Assembly: GCA_022837595.1 (NCBI GenBank)
Contig: JALHFX010000025.1
Coordinates: 1-43,927, forward strand
Direction of reading: 5' to 3'
DNA length: 43,927 bases
Source of the DNA: Propionibacterium sp.
GTDB taxonomy: Bacteria > Actinomycetota > Actinomycetes > Propionibacteriales > Propionibacteriaceae
In this document: positions 8,887-17,134 of the stretch, one piece after another
How positions within the stretch are numbered: the first letter of the stretch is position 1
Layout: each line of letters starts with the position of its first letter
Notes under the pieces: generated by a model
What the model was told of the DNA's origin: nothing
Seen by the model: only the letters and a program-made list of their open reading frames with translations
Database searches by the model: none
Made by a program: the position numbers and the translations under genes

Positions 8887-9687
8887 TCATTCCTCGCTAT
8901 CAAGCGCGGCCTCTACCGCATCACTGAAGTCGGCGTTGGCGAAGACGGTCTGGACATCGTCCAGGTCCTCGAGAGCATCGACGATGCGTAAGAGCTTCTG
9001 GGCATCCTCGACCGAGTCGATGGCCTGATCGAAGTTCGCCACGAACTGAACTTCCGCGGAGTCGTAGTCGATGCCGGCAGCCTGGACGGCCTTGCGGACC
9101 GCCACCATCTCGTTCGGGTCGCTGATCAGTTCGAAGGAATCGCCTTCATCGACGATGTCTTCGACGTCCGCCTCGATGGTCGCTTCCAGTAGCTCATCCT
9201 CGGTTACGGTACGCGTCTGGGTCTTGCGCGAGTCGGTGGCGACTTCCTGTTCCTTGGCTACCGTCACTACGCCCTTGCGGTTGAACAACCGCTGTACCGA
9301 CCCGCCGTCGGCAATGGTGCCGCCGTTACGGGTAACCGCTACACGCACGTCGGAAATCGAACGGTTGCGGTTATCGGTGAGGCATTCGATCAAGATCGCA
9401 ACACCGGCGGGACCGTAGGCCTCATACATGATCGACTCGTAGCTGACCGCATCGGCGCCTTCACCCGACCCGCGCTTGATGGCACGGTCGATATTGTCAT
9501 TGGGAACCGAGTTCTTCTTGGCCTTCTGGACAGCATCGTAAAGGGTAGGGTTACCGGCGATATCGCCGCCACCGATCCTCGCAGCGACTTCGATGTTCTT
9601 GATCAGCTTGGCGAAAAGTTTGCCCCGCTTGGCATCAATCACAGCCTTCTTGTGCTTGGTAGTTGCCCATTTCGAGTGGCCTGACAT
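8887..9687 (-). CDS. yebC: YebC/PmpR (TACO1) family protein
   Basis: This is a YebC/TACO1 family protein; members were described as transcription regulators and more recently as ribosome-associated factors that help translation of difficult stretches. The 266-residue protein starts with the family signature MSGHSKWATTKHKKAVIDAKRGK and carries the conserved blocks IERAIKRG-like NIDRAIKRGSG, YEAYGPAGVAILIECLTDN and NGGTIADGGSVQRLF. The C-terminal acidic extension after about residue 225 is longer than usual. It sits upstream of ruvC, its common neighbour, separated by about 100 bases containing the SOS promoter. Confidence 0.94.
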   Translation of the reverse strand: MSGHSKWATTKHKKAVIDAKRGKLFAKLIKNIEVAARIGGGDIAGNPTLYDAVQKAKKNSVPNDNIDRAIKRGSGEGADAVSYESIMYEAYGPAGVAILIECLTDNRNRSISDVRVAVTRNGGTIADGGSVQRLFNRKGVVTVAKEQEVATDSRKTQTRTVTEDELLEATIEADVEDIVDEGDSFELISDPNEMVAVRKAVQAAGIDYDSAEVQFVANFDQAIDSVEDAQKLLRIVDALEDLDDVQTVFANADFSDAVEAALDSEE

Positions 9688-9734
9688 ATACGACTATCCC
9701 CCTGTATGCACCGGACGAATCTTCCACAGTTTAC

Positions 9735-10760
9735 TCAGTCATCGAACGAGGCCCCAAAGAGAACCACCTTGTCCTCGAAGCGGTACCCCATGCCGACGAA
9801 CAACGATTCGCTCTTGGCCAGGTCATCGGTGTCGATACCGATACCCGCCAGCACACAACCGTGGTCGACGAAGGTCTGCATGGATGCTGCCAGCAATGCA
9901 TGTGCCAGTCCCTGCCGCTGAAACGCGGGAATGACACCGATCCGTTCCGTCCAGCCCTCTCGCCAGCCGCTCTGCCGCTCGATGATCTCCGAATTCAACG
10001 CGTAGCCGACGACCCCGGTATCCGGCTTTTCGGTCTGCACCGCGATCCATGACCAGTCCGGACGAGAATCCGGACGCTCCAGCGATACCTCCCAGGCCTC
10101 GGGCGAGACGTCGTGCGAACCATGCCTGACGGCGAAGGCTGTGTTGTGGGCTAGGCGGGCCTTCTCGGACCAGGCGCGGTCGAAGCGACGCAGTTCGATG
10201 CCGGGTGGGGGTACCACCAAAGGCAACGGCTCATCGGTGAGGCTGCGATGAGCATCGCAGAACCAGCGCTGTGGAGCCAACAGACCGTTCTCTTCAAGAT
10301 CGGCAGCTACCCGTGATCCCTCGTCGGCAGCGCAGCCGACCCACAGCGGACCAAGCTGTGGGCGGGTCTCGCGCAGGTGGGCATGCCAGGCGCGCGCACG
10401 ATCGATCAGCCAGCCGACGAGCTTGAGCCCGATCTTGTGATGGCGCCAAGCCGGGTGCACCCCGATCTCCATCCACGCGTGCGGCAGCAGATCGCCGGGA
10501 GGCGTGATGTGGTTCCAGCCGTAAGCGACGATCGTCCCGCCGCGATCACGTCCGACCACTGCGTGATTGGATGGATAGGCCCAGGCCTGATCGAAATCTT
10601 GGGTCAGGCCCTTCAGATCGCGGTGTTGAATCGGATCATCGAAGTATTCGATCGCACTACACAGTTCGGCGACCTCGGTCAGATCGTCCCGAACCAGGAA
10701 AGACCATGTGAGACTTCCCTCGACGATGGCTTCTTCCCACGACAATTGTTGCTCGCGCAT
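9735..10760 (-). CDS. Tandem-GNAT acetyltransferase
   Basis: The 341-residue protein appears to hold two GNAT folds. In the N-terminal half a degenerate acetyl-CoA region is seen (IGVHPAWRHHKIGLKLVGWLI, about residues 98-118). In the C-terminal half a canonical one is seen (IGVIPAFQRQGLAHALLAASM, about residues 273-293) followed by the family-like IDTDDLAKSESLFVGMGYRF. Actinobacterial tandem-GNAT proteins include mycothiol synthase MshD, but the sequence does not let me assign that substrate. ATG at 10760 lies 13 bases after the displaced end of hisA, so it is probably co-transcribed with the his operon. Function beyond acyl transfer is unknown. Confidence 0.85.
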   Translation of the reverse strand: MREQQLSWEEAIVEGSLTWSFLVRDDLTEVAELCSAIEYFDDPIQHRDLKGLTQDFDQAWAYPSNHAVVGRDRGGTIVAYGWNHITPPGDLLPHAWMEIGVHPAWRHHKIGLKLVGWLIDRARAWHAHLRETRPQLGPLWVGCAADEGSRVAADLEENGLLAPQRWFCDAHRSLTDEPLPLVVPPPGIELRRFDRAWSEKARLAHNTAFAVRHGSHDVSPEAWEVSLERPDSRPDWSWIAVQTEKPDTGVVGYALNSEIIERQSGWREGWTERIGVIPAFQRQGLAHALLAASMQTFVDHGCVLAGIGIDTDDLAKSESLFVGMGYRFEDKVVLFGASFDD

Positions 10761-10773
10761 CGTGCCTCGTGTC

Positions 10774-11384
10774 TCAGCTCATCAGCGGTTGTTCGACCGC
10801 GCGTAATGCTTCGGGCAAGGTGAAATTACCCACATAGAGTGCGGTTCCGATGATCGCGCCCTCAACACCGATCGGAACCAGTCCACTGAGCATCCTCAGG
10901 TCATGTAGTTCGGCCCGGTCAACATGCCATCGCTGGCCACGTCGGTCACCACGAAACGCTCGCAGCCGGCGCGGGTCATCCGGTGCACGGTTTCGAAAAC
11001 ATCACCACCGCTGGTGGTCCAGCCACGGGCTGCAAGTTGGTTTCCGCGCACATCCAGACCGATCGCGATCCGGTCGCCGTATTCAGCGATCGCCTTCTCA
11101 CACCATTGCGGCTTCTCCAGCGCCGCAGTTCCCACATTCACCCGCCGGGCACCGGTCTCCAGGGCACGTGATAGCGAGGCATCGTCGCGGATTCCTCCCG
11201 ACAGTTCGACGTTGATCTCCAGCGCCGCGATGACATCCCCGAGCAGGTCGGCGTTCGAGCCACGGCCGAATGCTGCGTCGAGATCGACCAGATGTAGCCA
11301 TTCGGCGCCTTGAGACTGCCACCGCAGGGCAGCCTCGAGCGGATCCCCGAAGACACGCTCGCTTCCGGCCACGTTGAATGGACC
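10774..11384 (-). pseudogene. hisA: hisA/priA, doubly deleted and frameshifted
   Basis: This is the remains of the ProFAR isomerase, the (beta-alpha)8 enzyme that in actinobacteria (PriA) often also does the TrpF reaction. An uninterrupted frame runs from GTG at 11372 to a stop at 10896 and is clearly PriA (LHLVDLDAAFGRGSN, VELSGGIRDD, RVNVGTAALEKPQW, RFVVTDVASDGMLTGPN). The first strand with the catalytic Asp (PAVDV..G) and about 24 residues are absent: the hisH stop at 11385 is followed almost at once by AGSERVFGDPLEAAL. After TGPN the frame hits a stop. The family C-terminus resumes in another frame as DLRMLSGLVPIGVEGAIIG and runs to TGA at 10774, skipping about 22-25 residues that should include the phosphate-binding ASGGVS loop. 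As read, it cannot encode a working enzyme. Confidence 0.85.
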
Positions 11385-12017
11385 CTAACTTTCCAGCCAT
11401 TGGCTTAGTAGTTGTGCCCCAGCAGCCCCGGATTTCTCCGGGTGGAACTGGGTGCTGGTCACGCTGCCCCACTGGACGGCAGCGATGAACCTATCTGTTT
11501 CGTGTTCACACCAGATCACCTGAGCGTCTGCGGGTACGGAACTATTGCCGTCGTCGTCGGCAGCATGTACCCCGTAGGAGTGAACAAAGTAAAACCTGCG
11601 ATTCTCGAGCCCCGCGAAAATGTTCGCCGCTGCGGGCACCTCTATGGTATTCCACCCCATATGGGGTAGCCGACGAGCGGTCAACCGCTCGACGGTGCCC
11701 GGAAAGATGCCGATGCCTTCGGTATCTTCTCCGCGTTCGAGTCCTCGGGCGAAGAAGACCTGGTGGCCCACGCAAATGCCGAGCAATTTGCGTTCAGATT
11801 GGGCCCAATCGTTAACCAGAGCCGCGCCGCCAGTTTCGCGCAGACCCGCCATACAGGCCCCGAAGGCGCCCACCCCGGGCACTACCAGGGCATCGGATCG
11901 GTGGAAGTCGCTGGCCGTGGTACCGAGTCGCACTCGGGCGCCGGCGACTTCGAGTGCGCGGCATGCCGAGTGAAGATTGCCCGAACCGTAATCGAGAACG
12001 CCGACGGCAGGGTTCAC
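11385..12017 (-). CDS. hisH: Imidazole glycerol phosphate synthase, glutaminase subunit HisH
   Basis: HisH supplies ammonia from glutamine to HisF in histidine synthesis. The 210-residue class I glutaminase has VLDYGSGNL at the N-terminus, the oxyanion segment VVPGVGAFGACM, the nucleophile Cys in LLGICVGHQVFF, and the catalytic His/Glu in TQFHPEKSG. GTG start at 12017 overlaps the hisB stop by 4 bases. All motifs and length are normal. Its partner hisF is not in this window, so it must be elsewhere for the enzyme to function. Confidence 0.95.
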   Translation of the reverse strand: MNPAVGVLDYGSGNLHSACRALEVAGARVRLGTTASDFHRSDALVVPGVGAFGACMAGLRETGGAALVNDWAQSERKLLGICVGHQVFFARGLERGEDTEGIGIFPGTVERLTARRLPHMGWNTIEVPAAANIFAGLENRRFYFVHSYGVHAADDDGNSSVPADAQVIWCEHETDRFIAAVQWGSVTSTQFHPEKSGAAGAQLLSQWLES

Positions 12018-12631
12018 AGTGCACCTTTGGTGCTGGGGATACCCGTCACCCGAGGATCGGGTTCGACGGCAAAGCGCAGCGCACGCGCGAGCGATTTGAA
12101 CTCGGCTTCGACGATATGGTGCGGCTCGCGCCCAGCGAGCAGCCTGAGGTGGACGCAGATCCCCGCGTTCAAGGCCAGCGACTCGAAGACGTGCTGGGTC
12201 ATGGACCCGGGATAGAGCGGATCCATACCGCCAATGCGCGCGTAGACCTGACTCTCGGACTCCCCACTGAAGACCACATATGGGCGGCCCGCGAGATCGA
12301 CCACACAGTGGGCCAGCGCCTCGTCCAAGGGCACCGTCGCATCCGCGAACCGGCGGATGCCGCGTTTATCTCCCAACGCGATCTTGAGCGCTTGGCCGAT
12401 GGCGATCGCGGTGTCTTCGATGGAATGATGCCCATCGATGTGGATATCGCCGGTGGTGACGATCTCCATATCGATCAACGAATGCCGCGACAAGGCGGTC
12501 AGCATGTGGTCATAGAAACCAATCCCGGTGCTGATCGAGGATTCGCCGCTGCCGTCAAGGTTGAGCGTGACGTTCACCTCGGACTCGCTGGTGACACGGT
12601 GCACCTGGGCAATCCGTGCTCTAGCAGTCAT
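12014..12631 (-). CDS. hisB: Imidazoleglycerol-phosphate dehydratase HisB
   Basis: HisB dehydrates IGP to imidazole acetol phosphate. The 205-residue monofunctional dehydratase shows the metal-binding motifs GFYDHMLTALSRHS, DIHIDGHHSIEDTAIAIGQA, SMTQHVFESLA and GREPHHIVEAEFKS-type residues. I chose ATG at 12631 (MTARARIAQ), which overlaps the hisC stop by 4 bases; a longer upstream frame exists but reads into hisC with no family similarity. A typical member of the hisDCBHA operon. Confidence 0.96.
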   Translation of the reverse strand: MTARARIAQVHRVTSESEVNVTLNLDGSGESSISTGIGFYDHMLTALSRHSLIDMEIVTTGDIHIDGHHSIEDTAIAIGQALKIALGDKRGIRRFADATVPLDEALAHCVVDLAGRPYVVFSGESESQVYARIGGMDPLYPGSMTQHVFESLALNAGICVHLRLLAGREPHHIVEAEFKSLARALRFAVEPDPRVTGIPSTKGAL

Positions 12632-13764
12632 CTCATTGGCTCCTCGTTTGAGTGGACGATCTGGATCTCGGCCAGGATTTCGCCGAGTGCCGCGCGGAAT
12701 GCTGCCATTTCGGCAGGGGTTCCGGCGGAGACCCTCAGGAAACCGTCCGGACCGGTTTCGCGGATAAGTACACCACGATCGAGCAACTGTTTCCACACGA
12801 GGTGGCGATCGGCGAAACGCCCGAAGAGGCAGAAATTTGCTTGGCTAGGGACTACTTCGAGGCCCTGGCGGCGAAGCCAATCCTGGATCTTCTGGCATTC
12901 GTCGTGCAGTAGGTCCACCTGCCCGAGCATTTCTTCGGCGTTCGCGAGCGCTACTCTGGCCAGATCCTGGGTTTGGGCCGACAGATGGTACGGCAGCCGG
13001 ACGATGCGGCAGGCGTCCACCACCGCGGGCGCTGCTGCGAGATAGCCGACTCGCCCACCCGCCAAAGCGAAAGCTTTGCTCATCGTGCGGCTGACGATCA
13101 GCCTGCCGAAGCGCGGCAGCAATGCCAGGGCCGAATCCTCGGGGACATCAGTGAACTCCTGATATGCCTCGTCGACCACGACCATTGCGTCGGTGGCGGC
13201 ACAGATCTCGGCGATCACGCTCACCGGTGTCTGGGTGCCGGTGGGGTTATTCGGTGTGCAGATCAGGACTATCTGCGCCTGGTGCTGCTCGATCGCATCG
13301 AGCACGGTCTTCGCATCCAAGGTGAAGTCGGGACGCCTGGGTACGGTCACATAACGCGTGTGCGTATTGCGCGCATACTCCGGATACATCGAATAGGTGG
13401 GGGTGAATGTGAGCAAGGTGCGTCCCGGGCCGCCGAAGGCCTGCAGGATGTGAGTCATCACCTCATTGGAGCCATTCGCCACCCAGATATTGTCCGCACT
13501 CAAACCGAAGCCGAGATAACTCGCCAGATCAGCGCGCAGGCCGAGCGCTTCACGATCGGGATAGCGGTTGATGGTCTTGGTCGTCTGGCGGATGGCGTCG
13601 CAAATCTGGGTGCGCACCTTGGCACTGGGCGGGAAGGGATTCTCGTTGACGTTCAGCGCTACCGCGACGTCGAGTTGAGGCGCGCCATAGGGTTCCTCAC
13701 CGACCAATTCGGGGCGAAGCGGCAGTTCACTGAGACTGATCTGATCGCCGATAGCAGCATTCAT
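12628..13764 (-). CDS. hisC: Histidinol-phosphate aminotransferase HisC
   Basis: HisC is the PLP enzyme that transaminates imidazole acetol phosphate to histidinol phosphate. The 378-residue fold-type I aminotransferase carries ALNVNENPFPPS, WVANGSNEV, CTPNNPTGT, VVVDEAYQEF, and the PLP lysine block SRTMSKAFALAGGRVGY. The ATG start at 13764 overlaps hisD by 4 bases and its stop overlaps hisB by 4. Full length. Confidence 0.96.
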   Translation of the reverse strand: MNAAIGDQISLSELPLRPELVGEEPYGAPQLDVAVALNVNENPFPPSAKVRTQICDAIRQTTKTINRYPDREALGLRADLASYLGFGLSADNIWVANGSNEVMTHILQAFGGPGRTLLTFTPTYSMYPEYARNTHTRYVTVPRRPDFTLDAKTVLDAIEQHQAQIVLICTPNNPTGTQTPVSVIAEICAATDAMVVVDEAYQEFTDVPEDSALALLPRFGRLIVSRTMSKAFALAGGRVGYLAAAPAVVDACRIVRLPYHLSAQTQDLARVALANAEEMLGQVDLLHDECQKIQDWLRRQGLEVVPSQANFCLFGRFADRHLVWKQLLDRGVLIRETGPDGFLRVSAGTPAEMAAFRAALGEILAEIQIVHSNEEPMR

Positions 13765-15071
13765 CGTTCTTCCTCCAGCCGAACCTCGATCGCGGCACTA
13801 TGACCCGGTAGCTGTTCAGCGTGGGCGAAGTCCATGATGCCTTGCCCGATCGCGGACAGCGCGGCGCGCGAATAGTCGATGATGTGTACCGATTTCATGA
13901 AACTGCGGACTGTCAAACCAGACGAATACCGCGCAGCGCCGCCGGTCGGCAGCACGTGGGTGGAGCCCGCACTATAATCGCCCAGCGGTACCGGCGCGTA
14001 ACGACCGACGAAGATCGCGCCTGCATTGTGTATTCGTTGGGCCAGCGCAGCAGCATCGGCTGTTTGGATCTCGAGGTGTTCCGCTGCGTAAGCGTTGGCG
14101 ACATCCACCCCTTGGTTCATATCTCTGACCAGCACGATTCCCGATTGTGCGCCGCTGAGGGCGATACGCAACCGTTCCTCGGTATCGAGCCGGGTAACTT
14201 GCGCCTCGATCTCATCGCAGACCTGGTCAGCCAGTGTGCGGGAGTCGGTGATCAGCACCGAACCGGCCATTGGATCGTGCTCGGCCTGACTGATCAAGTC
14301 TGCGGCAACAAAACCCGGATCGGCGGTCTCGTCCGCGATCACGGCGATTTCTGTCGGTCCGGCCTCGGCATCGATACCGACCACACCTCGCAGCCAACGT
14401 TTGGCGGCGACAACATAGATATTGCCCGGACCGGTCACCAGGTCGACCCGCTTGCATAGCCCGGGGACTCCGTGAGCGAACATCGCGATGGCCTGCGCGC
14501 CGCCGACGGCGTAGACCTCTTCGACGCCGAGCAGCGCGCAGGTTGCCAGCGTCACCGGGTGAGGTAGGCCGTCGAACTCAGCCTGCGGCGGCGTTGCGAC
14601 CGCCAAGGTGTCAACGCCTGCGACCTGCGCAGGGACGACGTTCATGACCACGCTGGAGGCGAGCGGGGCGAGCCCACCTGGGACATAGAGGCCGACCCGC
14701 TGGACAGGGATCAGGGCATTGCCGACTACTGCGCCGGGTGCGAGTTCGACGCTGCGATAGGTGGGTTCGGTCTCGATCTGTTCGCAGACGGTGCGGCGGC
14801 GCTCAATGGAGATTTCGATAGCGGTGCGCACCCCGGGATCGAGCCGAGCCAAGGCTGCCTCCAAAGCGCTGGCCGGCACCCGCAAGTCGGCGGGAATCAC
14901 GTGATCGAATTCTTCGCTGAACCGTAGCAGTGCGGCTTCGCCCTCGTCTCGTACCGCATCGCAGAGCGGACGCACCACTTCGAGTGCATGACTGACATCG
15001 AATCGACCGCGCGGCAGAACTGCCGAATAGTCGTCGAGAGTCTGACTGGTCAGATCGATCCTGGAGAGCAC
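13761..15071 (-). CDS. hisD: Histidinol dehydrogenase HisD
   Basis: HisD catalyses the last two NAD-dependent oxidations to histidine. The 436-residue protein has GLYVPGGLAPLASSVVMN, VYAVGGAQAIAMFAHG, VTGPGNIYVVAAKR, the zinc/catalytic region ISQAEHDP, AYAAEHLEIQT and GDYSAGSTHVLPTGG. The GTG start at 15071 gives the family N-terminus LSRIDL. It is the first gene of the his operon and sits 6 bases after a -10-like element, so the mRNA may be leaderless. Confidence 0.97.
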   Translation of the reverse strand: MLSRIDLTSQTLDDYSAVLPRGRFDVSHALEVVRPLCDAVRDEGEAALLRFSEEFDHVIPADLRVPASALEAALARLDPGVRTAIEISIERRRTVCEQIETEPTYRSVELAPGAVVGNALIPVQRVGLYVPGGLAPLASSVVMNVVPAQVAGVDTLAVATPPQAEFDGLPHPVTLATCALLGVEEVYAVGGAQAIAMFAHGVPGLCKRVDLVTGPGNIYVVAAKRWLRGVVGIDAEAGPTEIAVIADETADPGFVAADLISQAEHDPMAGSVLITDSRTLADQVCDEIEAQVTRLDTEERLRIALSGAQSGIVLVRDMNQGVDVANAYAAEHLEIQTADAAALAQRIHNAGAIFVGRYAPVPLGDYSAGSTHVLPTGGAARYSSGLTVRSFMKSVHIIDYSRAALSAIGQGIMDFAHAEQLPGHSAAIEVRLEEER

Positions 15072-15077
15072 ATCTCG

Positions 15078-15083
15078 ATTCTA
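15078..15083 (-). promoter_or_regulatory. Putative -10 for a leaderless his operon mRNA
   Basis: TAGAAT on the minus strand ends 6 bases before the hisD GTG. That spacing puts the expected transcription start at or next to the start codon, the typical arrangement of leaderless actinobacterial genes. No Shine-Dalgarno is seen before hisD, which agrees. Confidence 0.5.
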
Positions 15084-15165
15084 GTGGCGTCGTGATAGCC
15101 ACCGAGGACCGGTCTGGACCCGGGTAGTGAGACGCCGCCGGACCGATGATGCACCAAGTGGTGTG

Positions 15166-15939
15166 ATGGCCATTGTGATTGCGCAGTTCATCGGAGTGGG
15201 GACCGTCGTCAATGTCATAGCTGTCCTGATCGGTTCGGGGGCCGGCATATTGCTGGGAGACCGTTTCGATCAGCAAACACGCTCGACGGTCACCGATACC
15301 TTGGGACTGCTGACGCTGGTCATCGCGGGTACTTCGATCGTGCCACTGGCCGGGGTACCGCTGCGTGAGGCTGTGGGCAGCGCCGCGCTGGTGGTGATTC
15401 TGGTGTCGATGCTCGTCGGGACTCTCATCGGCTCGGCGCTGAAATTGGAAGACCGGGTTACACAGTTGGGTGTTTGGCTGCGTACCTCGTTGGTTCGAAG
15501 TAGTGGCGGGGCCGACGAACAGAATGCCCAGGCACGGTTCATCGACGGCTTCGTGACCGCGTCCCTGGTTTTCTGTATTGGTCCGATGGCGATCCTGGGT
15601 GCCTTGAATGATGGGCTTGGCCGAGGAGCCGAGCAGCTCTATTTGAAGTCCGTACTGGATATGTTCGCCGCGATGGCTTTCGCGGCCTCTTTCGGCCTAG
15701 GCGTTGCGGTCTCGGTCTTGGTGGTAATCGTCTTGCAGGGTGGGCTCACCCTGGTCGGCTGGCTGTTAGGTGATGTGCTGCCCGCGGCGCAGATCGATGC
15801 GCTGACGGTGGCCGGTGGTGTGATCTTGGGCGGATTATCGCTGCGCCTGCTTTCGATCAAACAGATCCGAATTGCCGATATGCTGCCCGGCATCGTGATC
15901 GCTCCGCTCGGAGTGGGACTGGTAGAGATGGTGATCTGA
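15166..15939 (+). CDS. DUF554 family membrane protein (YdfK-like)
   Basis: This integral membrane protein has about seven hydrophobic segments and matches the DUF554/YdfK family: GTVVNVIAVLIGSGAGILLGDRF at the N-terminus, GFVTASLVFCIGPMAILGAL in the middle, LKSVLDMFAAMAFAASFGLGV, and GGVILGGLSLRLL near the end. Family function is unknown. I take ATG at 15166; a GTG at 15127 would add 13 basic residues with no family counterpart. The stop is one base before the ybaK ATG, so the two are co-transcribed, divergently from hisD. Confidence 0.85.
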   Translation: MAIVIAQFIGVGTVVNVIAVLIGSGAGILLGDRFDQQTRSTVTDTLGLLTLVIAGTSIVPLAGVPLREAVGSAALVVILVSMLVGTLIGSALKLEDRVTQLGVWLRTSLVRSSGGADEQNAQARFIDGFVTASLVFCIGPMAILGALNDGLGRGAEQLYLKSVLDMFAAMAFAASFGLGVAVSVLVVIVLQGGLTLVGWLLGDVLPAAQIDALTVAGGVILGGLSLRLLSIKQIRIADMLPGIVIAPLGVGLVEMVI

Positions 15940-15940
15940 G

Positions 15941-16450
15941 ATGGGCAAACGTCAAACTGCTAGCGCGGCCACTCCGGCGACGGTCGCCCTGACCCGTGCG
16001 AAGGTGCCCTTCACTGTCCATGAGTATGAGCATGATCCGGCCAACCACCATTTCGGTGAGGAAACGGTCGAGGTCATGGGAGTCGATCCGCGCCGGACCT
16101 TCAAGACGCTGGTCGCCGAGCTGACCGGCGGCCGCGTGCCGATGGCCTGCGCGGTCGTGCCGGTCAGTGGACAGTTGGATCTCAAGGCGTTGGCGCAGGC
16201 GACGGGCGCGAAGAGAGCAGCGATGGCTGATCCTGCGCTTGCACAACGCGTCACCGGATACCTTGTGGGCGGTATCTCTCCGCTCGGCCAGAAGCGTCAG
16301 CTGCCGGTCTTCATGGACGACTCAGCTCTGGGATTCCCGACGATCCTGGTGTCCGGTGGCCGCAGGGGTTTCTCCGTCGAGTTGGCCGCCGCCGACCTGG
16401 CCAAAGTCCTCGATGTCACCTTCGTGAGGATCGGACGTGAGCGTGGTTAG
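15941..16450 (+). CDS. ybaK: Cys-tRNA(Pro)/aminoacyl-tRNA deacylase, YbaK/EbsC type
   Basis: YbaK-family enzymes hydrolyse mischarged Cys-tRNA(Pro). The 169-residue protein has the family features VPFTVHEYEHDP, RRTFKTLVAEL (with the conserved Lys), VPVSGQLDLKALAQATGAKRAAMADP, VGGISPLGQKRQLPVFMD and GRRGFSVELAAADL. It is coupled to the DUF554 gene. The last 129 bases are antisense to the 3' end of the gene at 16322-17083. Confidence 0.93.
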   Translation: MGKRQTASAATPATVALTRAKVPFTVHEYEHDPANHHFGEETVEVMGVDPRRTFKTLVAELTGGRVPMACAVVPVSGQLDLKALAQATGAKRAAMADPALAQRVTGYLVGGISPLGQKRQLPVFMDDSALGFPTILVSGGRRGFSVELAAADLAKVLDVTFVRIGRERG

Positions 16451-17083
16451 TAGTGGCGGTTCAGCGTCTTCGGATGCCATCGAATCTGCAGGATCGTCAT
16501 TCTCATGGCTCAGATTGGCATAGAGCATGACCGGAATGATTGCTCCCAGCGACCAAGCGATCAGCGCCGATGCGGTGTGCAACTGAAAGTCGATGGGGAC
16601 CCGGGCTCCCGGGATCGCTTCGGCGACCCGTTCCGCGAAATGCCGAGGCCCCTGTAGCACTCCGACGAGCCAGCAGATCGCCCCGGCAGCAGCACCTCCG
16701 AGAGTCGCGACCACCGCAACCGGCCATCCAAGGCTGCGGAAGAGTACCCACGCAACCAGCCCCAGCCCTAGCCCAACCAACAACCCGATAATAACGAAGG
16801 CCGCATCTATCGAAAAGATCTGCCCGACCGATCGTTCGGTCATCTGCACCGAGCCGTCATCACTGGTCAGGTAGCTGGGCACCTTCACGATCGCGTGCCA
16901 TACCCATCCTGAAATCGCACCTGCGACCAAGATCAGAGCCGCGTAGAACATCAGTCGGACCGATAGTGGACGCCCGACCAGGTTGAGACGTCGTCTGCGC
17001 AGACGATCACGCGCAGTGCGAGAAACACTCGTCTGCCAGCCGCTGTCGGGCGGGTCTGCGGTGTTCGTGGACGCGTCGGTCAT
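16322..17083 (-). CDS. Four-TM membrane protein, DUF2567-like
   Basis: The 253-residue protein (from ATG at 17083, MTDASTN; an upstream in-frame start at 17107 is possible) has a basic N-terminal segment (RDRLRRRRLNL) and four TM helices at about residues 42-60, 86-110, 117-138 and 170-190. A hydrophilic acidic tail of about 60 residues follows. The layout resembles the actinobacterial DUF2567 family, a moderate-confidence match. The tail is encoded antisense to ybaK, so the two convergent genes overlap by 129 bases. It lies 51 bases downstream of dnaE. No function can be given. Confidence 0.7.
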   Translation of the reverse strand: MTDASTNTADPPDSGWQTSVSRTARDRLRRRRLNLVGRPLSVRLMFYAALILVAGAISGWVWHAIVKVPSYLTSDDGSVQMTERSVGQIFSIDAAFVIIGLLVGLGLGLVAWVLFRSLGWPVAVVATLGGAAAGAICWLVGVLQGPRHFAERVAEAIPGARVPIDFQLHTASALIAWSLGAIIPVMLYANLSHENDDPADSMASEDAEPPLLTTLTSDPHEGDIEDFGQVGGGQLDGETPAATGHQDRRESQS

Positions 17084-17134
17084 CAGCACACCCTTCGGAT
17101 CGGACATCGTAGCCAGTCTAGGGCCCGCTGCGGC

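Noticed and set aside
11954..13045. Long plus-strand open frame of 363 codons antisense to hisH, hisB and hisC
   Set aside because: It has no recognisable family features and lies opposite well-conserved his genes whose codon bias creates such open frames in GC-rich DNA.
12973..13803. Plus-strand open frame of 276 codons antisense to hisC
   Set aside because: It mirrors the hisC coding frame, shows no domain features and has no ribosome site; a shadow of the real gene.
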